Of a stretch of DNA of 64,000 nucleotides, positions 56,424 to 64,000 are shown one piece after another. Position numbers and translations under genes: made by a program. Positions within the stretch are counted from its first letter, which is position 1; each line of letters opens with the position of its first letter. Where the stretch lies: NCBI GenBank assembly GCA_030407005.1, contig JAUDYN010000001.1, forward strand, positions 2,790,001 to 2,854,000, in the 5' to 3' direction. The notes below the pieces were generated by a model. The model was not told the origin of the DNA and did not search any database. It saw only the letters and a list, made by a program, of their open reading frames with translations. The stretch is from Desarmillaria ectypa (lineage: Eukaryota > Basidiomycota > Agaricomycetes > Agaricales > Physalacriaceae).

Positions 56424-56455
56424 TTACCCTCTTGTTAAAACAATCATCCCAACTG

Positions 56456-58418
56456 CTAAGGTTCTTTTTCAGGAGTATCATATTGAGATGTTATTTGATT
56501 GGCCTAATATTTATTTAGTAATAATTTCCATTAGTCTTCATTTGGGTTCTTTACCCATCATTAGACTCCATCCTTTCATAGTGCAAGATAGGCCATGTCT
56601 CCATTTTCTGAATATTCATGGTCAAGAATGGTGGTCACTGCTTTGTTTGACACTACAATTTTAGCAATGTTTATGACTCATCCTTATTGGATGTTCTTTT
56701 CATATTCAGTGATTGTATCCTGCACATTTGCCATCTCAGTCTCTCTGACCCAGAAATTGTGTTTCTGAGTCCAACTCTTCTATTTGACCAGATAGTCTGT
56801 TACTATCTTGGATTGTTGTCTCTTTTTTGCTCATATGCAGCATGTCCAAGAATCTAATACTTCTTCAATTTCATACTCTTCTTGTCTATTGACAAGGTCT
56901 GGAGATGAAGGTGGTGGTAATTGTTGATTGGGGAAAGTGGGCATAAGATAGGGCATTAGCAATTTCTTATTGAAACAGGGATGGATTTTCCAGTGTGGCA
57001 GTAATTTCAGTTTATATACTGTCACCCCAGTTTTTTCAAGAATTTCAAATAGTCTTATTTGTTTGTCATCAAGCTTCTTCTTTGGTTATAATAGATGAAG
57101 ATTACTGGTGTCTAACCAGATCTTGTCACCAACTTGATAATTTTGCACTGCTCTTTTTTCTTTATCATATTGTCCCTTCATTTGATTGGCCACTTTCTCT
57201 AACACATTGTGTACCTCCTTATGGACTTGTGCTATGGTTTTAGTGAACTCCATGGCTGTTGGATTGGTGAACAGGGTCTCTCATATTGAACTGGGTATAA
57301 TTTGGGGATTCCTTCCATAAAGGGCTATAAATAGACTTTTACCCATAGCCAAGTGTACATGATTGTTATGGGCAAATTCTGCCATTGGCAACCATTCACT
57401 CCAGTCATCTTGTCAATGATTGATGAAAATCCAGAGATATTTTTCAATCTCCTGTGGATGATAGGCAGTGAAAGCATTCAGAGTGATATTCAACATCTGG
57501 TAGAGGTCTTTCATAAAAGATTGAGATGAATTGGGGTCTATGGTCTGAGATGATCACCTGAGGCATTCCATGTTTAGAATAAATATAGTCACAAAGAATT
57601 CATACTCATTCTTTGGCTGAGAGTTCTTTATGGCATATGACTGGTATGATAGTCTTGGAAAATCTGTCCACTATGACTAATAGTACATCATATCCATTGG
57701 ACTCAGGAAGTCCAGTGATCATGTCAACAGAGATGTGTGTCCATGGGATGATGGAAATGGTGTTTGGATATAAGAGCATAGCCTTTGCTTGTGTGCTAGT
57801 TTTGGTATGCTGGCATGTTTCACATTCCTGGATATACCTTTCTACATCCTTCTTCAACTTGGGCCACTAATATTCTCATAACATAAGTTCAGTGGTTTTC
57901 ACTATTCCAGAGTGTTCTGTCATAATATGGTCATGATGATGGGTGATGATTTCATCTCATAGGCCTTTGTCTCAGGGAATGTATATGTGCCTGTCATAGT
58001 ACAGTATTCTCTAATCTTAGATAATTCCTTATTCATGATTAAGAGAATTAGCAATCCTGTAGTCTCATCAGTCCTTTTGTCATGTTACATATCAGATTTT
58101 ATCTTGTTTCTCAGTGTCAATGGATAGGATAAGTGCCTGAAAATGTTCTGAGAGAAGTATTACCACATTGTGGTTGTCTTCTTTCCCTTGATCATGATCA
58201 TCTCATCAGCTGAGCAGGTCAGCTTTCTGGTTGGCCATGCCAGACTTGTCTTGTAGAATGAAATGGTAGTCGGCAAGTTCTGTCACCCACCAGGCTTGTC
58301 ACCAGTTCAGCTTCTGTGGCTTCTGGAAATACTGGAGGTTTTGGTGGTTTGTCCAGATCTTGATTTCCTCCTTTGCACCCATTAGATAGTGTCACCATTC
58401 CTCTAGGGCTAGCATGAT
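56456..58418 (-). pseudogene. E8 pol 3' half (RNase H to chromodomain tail)
   Basis: IN C-terminus LPHWKIHPCFNKKLLMPY near 56,960-57,010; IN core and zinc part in 57,606-57,857 (ECETCQHTK, VDMITGLPES); RNase H near 58,250-58,418, where the plus-strand E9 LTR interrupts it in the ALEEW motif region. Chromodomain and tail (56,456-56,800) strongly decayed. Confidence 0.8.
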
Positions 58419-58837
58419 TGTTATGATTTTTCTGTTATCTTATCTTATCCAAGTCATATCCATGACTCAGCCATCTTATTAACTATTGATTCCAACTTGT
58501 ATCTAACCACTCACTGACTCATACCCTCATTCTCACCATCTGTCACCCCAGATGCTTTCTATTGGACCAATGATCCTTCCAGACCATCCTACTTCAACAC
58601 CATTCAAGTATGGACTCTACCATTTCATCTATATATAACACTGTAGAAATAGTATATAAGTAGAGTAAACTTCACAGTTATACTCTATCTTTCGACTAAA
58701 CTTAATCTATATACTTCTTACTCGCACCATACTAAAGGCCCAGCCTAAATCTCTCAACTGGGTAACTGTTTGAATGTGTAACAGCCCAGAGGGATCAGCT
58801 GATGCCCTAAGTCACATGCCTAAGACAGGCCTTAACA
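58419..58837 (+). repeat. E9 5' LTR (419 bp)
   Basis: TGTTATGATTTTTC to GGCCTTAACA. U3 starts with TTATCTTATCTTATCC and TGACTCA (58,463-58,469). TATATAAG near 58,653; start-site sequence ATCTTTCGACTAA 58,687-58,699 pairs with PBS TTAGTCAAAAGAT (58,838-58,850) apart from one CpG/CpA difference. Confidence 0.9.
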
Positions 58838-58896
58838 TTAGTCAAAAGATTAATCCTCTGCTTCTTTAAATGCCAGCTGTAAAGAAGCACTTCCTT

Positions 58897-60000
58897 ATGT
58901 CTGAGGAAGAAAACTGACAAGAACCTCATACTGTCTCTCTCGGCATCACAATCAGTGGTGCCATTCTTTTAACATTCTTCACAGTCCTCATCATCTTACT
59001 CTACAAGGAAGAAATCTGGGCTTTGCTTCAGCAAAGACGAGCCTGACAACCCCAACCTCCACCCCCCCCACAACACCCAGACCATGTCCTTCCCTGGGAG
59101 TTATCCCCTGCCTGACTGGGACAATGAGCAGTGGTACCACTCATCCATCCCCAGGCCTGATTCACCATTGCATCCTCCTCTGAGGGGAGCACCTATGATG
59201 AGAGGCCCCTGACTCCTGGGCCCTCCTCTGCCCACGCCCATAATGCACAGGCAGTTCTACTCCACTACTGGATGGAACAACCCACCCCCACCCCCACTGT
59301 GGCCCAAGAATATGTGCAGGACATTTGGGCTCAGGGCAATGACACCCCACCCCCATATCCCAGCCCTCCCCCTCATCCTGCAACTCCCGCCCTCTGCCAG
59401 CAACACTGGCATGTACGCTCTTGCTCCCCCTCCTTGGACAGTGACAATGGGTCCTATCAAGGACCCTGAAACCCTGATGATCCCACAATGGATCAAAACC
59501 ATCTATATGGCCCCTGGGGCCATGAAAACTGGCCCTGAGGAGGGACCAACTCAACCTCCTCCCTCCCCATTATTGAAATCTCTGATAATGAGTCTGATGG
59601 GGAGTGCGACACCCCAGCCCCGGCCACTCCTGGTGCCCCCAATGACCCCTTCAACCCAAATGGAGGGGACTACATCTGGCCTGACCTCTCTGAGGTCGAT
59701 TGAAGGCTATTTGGTCTCTTTAGGACCACCACTTGGAAAGTTTGATGTTGAGACATCGAAGCAAGAGATCTCTAGGATGAGCCCAGACCAAAAATGGATG
59801 AGTGGCTGGTGCTCAACCGAGGAGACCCCATTTGGGGCCCAGACCCAGCTGCTATTGTCAATGCCCAGATATATGCAAACTGTGACTGGAGTATATTCCG
59901 CCCCTCTGCCAGGGATATATTTCCAGGGCTTCGAGCCTGAGATCAGGAGGAGCAGAGGGAACTGGAGCAAACCCTCTGACACTTATGGAGAGTGGAGGTG
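58897..60000 (+). pseudogene. E9 first ORF: membrane segment and SIM-like motif
   Basis: ATG at 58,897. Hydrophobic segment TVSLGITISGAILLTFFTVL then YKEEI. Further on in the same frame: NPDDPTMDQNHLYGPWG near 59,470, SLPIIEISDNESDGE near 59,570, NDPFNPNGGDYIWPDLSEVD near 59,640-59,700, MDEWLVLNRGDPIWGPD near 59,795-59,845. A few in-frame stops. The frame stays constant over ~1 kb, which supports a real ORF. Confidence 0.75.
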
Positions 60001-61508
60001 GCACGAGAGGAGTAGATGGGGGCAAAGGCCCCAGTATAATATGTTAACCTATGACACAGGTTACTATAGTGGGCTGGACTACCACCAGCCCTAATACAAA
60101 ATATTTCCAGATCACCCCCCAGATACCCTGGTTGCAAACCTGTGACCACTTCCCGACTCGCCCCCACATCATAGGGCATGTCACCAAGGCTACCACCCCT
60201 ATCATGGTGGCAGTCTTCTCTTTGCAGGGGCAGGAGAAGACATGGAAGCAGAAACTGTCCCTGCAGGGGCATCAAGAACTCCAGCAACAGCAGAAGAAAT
60301 TCACCAGCAGATAAAAACCACACTGGCCGAGAAGGAAAAATGCATTGCAGAGATGCGTGAGGAGCTCGATCAGGAGGAGTCCACCTGCAGGATGATGATG
60401 GACTATCTCTGAGATCAGGAGAAGGGGAAAGAGCCTGAGAGGGGCAGACCATTGGGTGAGCTGCCAAGAGGCTACCCAGGTCCAAGGCCAGATCGGTATT
60501 CGATCCCAAGACTGCCCTCCAGCAAGAGTCCTCCTGACCCAATCCCTCACCCCATCAGAAATGCTGCCACCAATGCTGCATATCTGAGTATCAAACTGAC
60601 ACTCATCAAAGTCCCCTCTCCATTCAAGGGGGACCACAATGATATTGAATGCTTCATTGGTGATTGTATCACCTACTTTGAAGTGTTCTGACACTATTTC
60701 CAGGTGCCATCGCACCTGGTATTGTTCATGACGTCCCACTTCAAGGACACTGCCAAGGACTGGTGGGTCTACAAGAGACCTAAATTCTGGGTTGGCGATG
60801 CCTATGATGGGACTGCCACCCACTTCTGATAGCCTGACTGGATGGATTTTGTCAACATGGTCTCGCATCAATTCTAAGACCCCGCTATTGAGGAGATCCA
60901 TGAAAAGAGGATGTTCGACCTGTGCATGGGAGCACAGCCTGCCTCCCACTACTTTCAGAAGCTGGAAGAAGAGGCCAAGTTAGTGGGCTGATGAACGAAT
61001 GAAGCTGAGCGTGGCGCCATGGTAAAGGTGGTACAACTAGGAGTCTCTAGCTCCTACACCACCTTCATCTCTAATATAGGCATCAACATCCCGCACTCAT
61101 ACCCCAAATGAAAGGAGCACATTTTGCACATGTATGAGGAAAGACAGCAGAAATGGGTCTTCGATCAGACCACTAGTATGCCCCAGAACAGACAGAAGAA
61201 AGACCCCCACTCCCAACAACAACAGCAAAGCCACTGCTGGGGTGACAAGTTCCTCAGCTCCAAAGCTGACTGCCAACAGCAGAACCAGTCAGGATGCTGG
61301 AACTGGTCTGTAGATGGCTTACAGAGGGGTGGGGAAGCCCATGGACATTGATCGGCGAAGGGCCAAGAGATGATGCTTCAGATGTGATGAGAAAGGTCAC
61401 CTGAGCAGAGATTGTCCCAAGAGAAAAGAGTTGAGGGATGTCAGATCCTTGGGGCCCACTAATGAAGTGGTGCTGGTTATATCCAAGGTTGAGAAAGTAA
61501 AAAACTAG
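59761..61508 (+). pseudogene. E9 gag core with CCHC knuckle
   Basis: In the +1 frame relative to the first ORF, open from about 59,243 to 60,094 and then broken by stops. Landmarks: EKEKCIAEMREELDQEES near 60,330; FKGDHNDIECFIGDCITYFEVF near 60,630-60,690 followed by TGA; FMTSHFKDTAKDWWVYKRPK near 60,730; ASHYFQKLEEEAKL near 60,945; knuckle CFRCDEKGHLSRDC near 61,377-61,418; ends at TAG 61,506-61,508. Confidence 0.85.
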
Positions 61509-61533
61509 GTCGACAAGGGTTCGATTCCCCTTG
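61499..61533 (+). promoter_or_regulatory. E9 gag-pol -1 frameshift site (best copy)
   Basis: Slippery heptamer A AAA AAC (61,499-61,505) in the gag frame, then TAG, 5-nt spacer GTCGA, and a 6-bp hairpin: CAAGGG 61,514-61,519, loop TTCGATTC, CCCTTG 61,528-61,533. The -1 frame is closed by TGA 15 nt upstream and runs open after the slip site as LGRQGFDSPC into pol. Confidence 0.75.
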
Positions 61534-63168
61534 CTCAACCAAGTCTGAAGGTGAGTCCTCAGTTTCCGCAGATCAGACTAATTCCTATAAACATAGACAA
61601 TTACATGCAAATACAAATATCTATTCTATGACTTCACAGACTCTGAAGCCAAAGACAAACAAAGAATCAACAACAAACAGGTATGTCATTCTCCTTCAAG
61701 AAGCTGATACGAGTATCTGTAGTGACAATTCCTGAACCTCCGATAAGGTGCAGGACTTGCCAGGTGGTGCTGGCACTGCCACGAATTCCAACGAGCTCAG
61801 CTCACCAGATATGCTGTTGAGTGATCAGCAACGGGCAGGGACTAGTAGGTGGGACTCCTTTGGGCCTTCCAGAAGTCTGAATGCACTAGTACCCTCCTCA
61901 AGCAGAGGGACAAGCCCACCAGCCTCGCCAGGGTCAGTGGGGGATCAGGAGAGTGCCCACTAAGGCTAGGACCAGGGCCACACACTAGCCAGATGAGCCA
62001 ATTGTGGAGCTGCAGGCAATGCTGATGAGATTTGCCCCAGATGCAGAAGCCTAGTACTCTGCTGCAATGGCTAGTAGAAGTGGAACCTCGAATGCCTCAA
62101 GCTGATACCAGACTCCTTCTGAGGCCTGGAAAGTTCCCAAGCAAACTAAATCTGAAGAACAGGGGGAAGCTGCTAGCACTCAGGTGGTAAAGAGGGGGCA
62201 TTTCAGCAGAACTACCATCGTCAAAGTACCCAATGAAGACAATGACACTGCCTTTAAACTGTGGCAAACAAAACAGTCCAGAACCAAAGCCCTGCCCGAT
62301 CAGGAGGCACCAAACCTGAAGCCTTGCCCAATTGGGAAGCACCAAACTCAAAGTCCTGTCCAATTGGAAGGCACCAAACCCGAAATCCTGCCTAACAAGG
62401 GGGTACCAAACTTCAAAGCCTTGCCCAAAAGGGAAGCATGTAATCACCAATGGTACAGACCATTCGGGATCGATTGGACTCTGCATGCAGTTCACAGTTC
62501 CAAGAACTTGGCAGCTGCCAAAGCAGTTCTTTCTATTTGGGTTCATCCCAAGCGACTTGGAGAGATAGATGATGAGCTTGTCCAGAGCTTAAGAACTGGA
62601 GAGAGTCTTGCATGAGAACAACTCTATGAACTCCACGAACTGATCCACTATGTCCGTGGTACCAAAAGCTCAGGATGAGACTTTTTGGTGGACATTCAGC
62701 TCTCTCCATGCATGGGGAAGCAGATGTTGACAACCAGAGCATTGTTGGATAGTGGCTGCACAGGCAGCTCTATCAACCAAACATATGTCCAACAACATCA
62801 GTTGGACATCCGAAAGGCTGCTGCCCCAATTCCAGTCTACAATGCAGATGGAACCCGCAACAAGGCTGGCGACATCACTGAATTTGTGGAACTCCAAATG
62901 ACTATTGGAGACCACAGTGAACAAATCGACCTTACAGTCACTGATTTGAGTTCCAAGACCATGTACTTGGGCCACGACTGGCTTAAACGCCATAATCCTT
63001 TTGTCAACTGGAAAGTGGGGACCATGACATTTGGACGATGTCATTGCATCAAAACTCCTTTCATACTACCCAATGCAGATGAAGAAGATTGATGGGATGA
63101 AGAGCTAGAGGAAGGAGAAAGTATCCTTGCCATCAATATGCAAGAAGAAATCATCCTTCGAGCAGTGA
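61505..63168 (+). pseudogene. E9 pol start: linker and protease
   Basis: The linker contains a 32-33-bp minisatellite (62,289-62,440). The protease domain is in an open frame 62,685-63,092 with RALLDSGCTGSSI and downstream YLGHDWLKRHNPFVNWK. Pol is cut at 63,168 by R1 before the RT. Confidence 0.85.
62289..62440 (+). repeat. Minisatellite in gag-protease linker of E9
   Basis: Almost five tandem units of 32-33 bp sharing CCTGCCC/CCTTGCCC starts and GCACCAAAC centres: 62,289-62,320, 62,321-62,352, 62,353-62,384, 62,385-62,417, and a part at 62,418-62,440. Three 32-bp units together restore the frame. Confidence 0.75.
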
Positions 63169-64000
63169 TGTGCTTGGTAACAGCAAGTGACAAAAGAATT
63201 AGGGAATGGCAATGAACACCAATCACACTAAACCTCTTACTACTCTACACTTAATCACCAATATTGAATTCAGGCAGTTTTGAGTATGATAGAAGCACTC
63301 TGCAGACTTCAATAATCAAGTACAATTGTCTTAAAGATGTTTTATTCATTACTAGTGAGTTTATACAAAGTACTACTCATACTAGTGGGGTGGGTAAGAC
63401 ACAATTGGATAAGAGTGACTTGGTTTGAGCTACTGTGCTTGTTCTGACTGAAACTGCTTTAGACTGGTGGTGCTCTTGGCCTAAGAATAAACTATAACTC
63501 TGAGAACTTTGCTTGAACTAACTTCAAAACACTCTGGACCTTTGCAGGATACAACAGTGACTCTAATGGACTTCAATTCAATGCAATTCTATGGGTGACT
63601 TAGTGACTATTAATCACTTCATCAAGGTTAAGCACAAAAGCCTTTAATTAGGGACACCAGTTACTACCAGTGAGGGCTCAACTGCAGGGATGGCTTGCCT
63701 GGTTTGCATGAGCACCCATCCCACTACTTATATACTACTGAGACAGAACTATAAATATCATCTGGGTATAGGGTATATTGGTAATGATTTCTTGGCTAGT
63801 CATGTATAATAGTGAATAATCACACAATAGTCAGTCTAGTCTGTTTTCTTTTCAAATATTCAGTCTAGAGACTCCACAGTTGGTCTTTCCGCACCCTTGG
63901 CACAACTACATGCCCTAGTAATGCAGTTATATAGATATCCGGATATTGGTGCCTGTAACAGCTATCCGATCATAATTGAGGGTGCAGTCTGGCTCCACTA
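63169..64000 (+). repeat. R1 repeat copy 2, runs off the window
   Basis: Starts TGTGCTTGGTAACAG and is the reverse-oriented counterpart of the three R1 pieces at 20.7-39.15 kb, without E2, E4 and the tandem duplication. TATA-like CTTATATACT near 63,727. No open frame or tRNA seen. Could be a long LTR or a non-autonomous element. Confidence 0.7.

Larger units (their letters stand above)
58419..63168 (+). mobile_element. E9: plus-strand gypsy element, cut by R1 copy 2
   Basis: 5' LTR, PBS, first ORF, gag and start of pol through the protease; the rest lies beyond R1. Inserted in the RNase H region of E8. CpG retention is intermediate. First-ORF parts all stay in one frame, making this the best copy for reading the gene plan. 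Confidence 0.88.

Noticed and set aside
61509..61545. GGTTCGATTCC inside the hairpin looks like a tRNA T-arm / Pol III B box
   Set aside because: No A box, anticodon arm or acceptor stem fits around it, the frame is coding in the -1 phase, and in other families the loop decays to TTTGATTC. Explained better as a hairpin loop; not called as a tRNA.
61548..61580. GTGAGT donor and TCTGCAG-like acceptor just after the gag stop in several copies
   Set aside because: The interval is only ~25 nt, too short for an intron, and the -1 reading frame is open through it (GESSVSAG).
63169..63190. Target-site duplication for R1
   Set aside because: Neither copy shows matching flanks; copy 2's other end is outside the window and copy 1 lost host sequence.
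8800..64000. Classical repeat-induced point mutation (RIP)
   Set aside because: Changes are concentrated at CpG, giving TpG and CpA on both strands, rather than a CpA-to-TpA bias; CpG methylation decay fits better. A dinucleotide count would settle it.
1..64000. CRISPR arrays, bacterial operons, phage genes
   Set aside because: None seen; introns and eukaryotic families show this is fungal nuclear DNA.

Overview
The window looks like nuclear DNA of a filamentous basidiomycete, probably Agaricomycotina. The genes carry many short GT-AG introns (45-62 bp), the left end is gene-dense with normal CpG content, and the rest is a nested array of Ty3/gypsy chromodomain retrotransposons (chromoviruses) whose CpG sites have decayed to TpG/CpA. 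All statements come from reading the sequence; exon joins were inferred from GT-AG signals, reading frame and remembered family motifs, with no alignment software.

Bases 1-8,500 hold four conserved genes: the 3' part of a bZIP transcription factor (+), a DHR2/DHX33-like DEAH RNA helicase (-, 11 exons), the retromer core subunit VPS35 (-, 8 exons) and the sorting nexin SNX3/Grd19 (+, 4 exons). VPS35 and SNX3, two parts of the same endosomal recycling machine, are divergent over a 140-bp shared promoter.

From about 8.8 kb to the end there is no ordinary gene. The nest, oldest first, is: a minus-strand D-family element (3' LTR 13,502-13,910; the rest 50,561-56,423); a plus-strand F element inside it (13,989-14,159 and 40,229-42,312); a minus-strand A-family element E1 (14,160-20,656 and 39,151-40,228); an unclassified ~1.4-kb repeat R1 inside E1; and two complete, later insertions inside R1, E2 (20,979-29,581, TSD AGACT) and E4 (30,246-38,691, TSD AAGAG). 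A second A-family element, E6 (42,313-50,560), sits at the F/D border. To the right, E8 (tandem with E7 through a shared LTR) is broken by plus-strand E9 (58,419-63,168), which is cut by a second R1 copy running off the window. A further plus-strand D element (D1) fills 9,890-13,501.

Comparing the copies suggests one shared and unusual gene plan: (1) a first ORF with an N-terminal membrane segment and a conserved SUMO-interaction-like motif; (2) a gag core with CCHC knuckle in the +1 frame relative to it; (3) a pol (PR-RT-RNaseH-IN) in the -1 frame relative to gag, entered at an A-rich slippery site, amber stop and hairpin conserved with compensatory changes; (4) an integrase tail with a chromodomain plus a second, chromoshadow-like segment. 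The LTRs carry a GATA-box array, an inverted pair of TGACTCA sites, a TATA box, and a 13-nt start-site sequence complementary to the primer-binding site, which points to Tf1-like self-priming. Every copy is broken, mostly by CGA-to-TGA changes.
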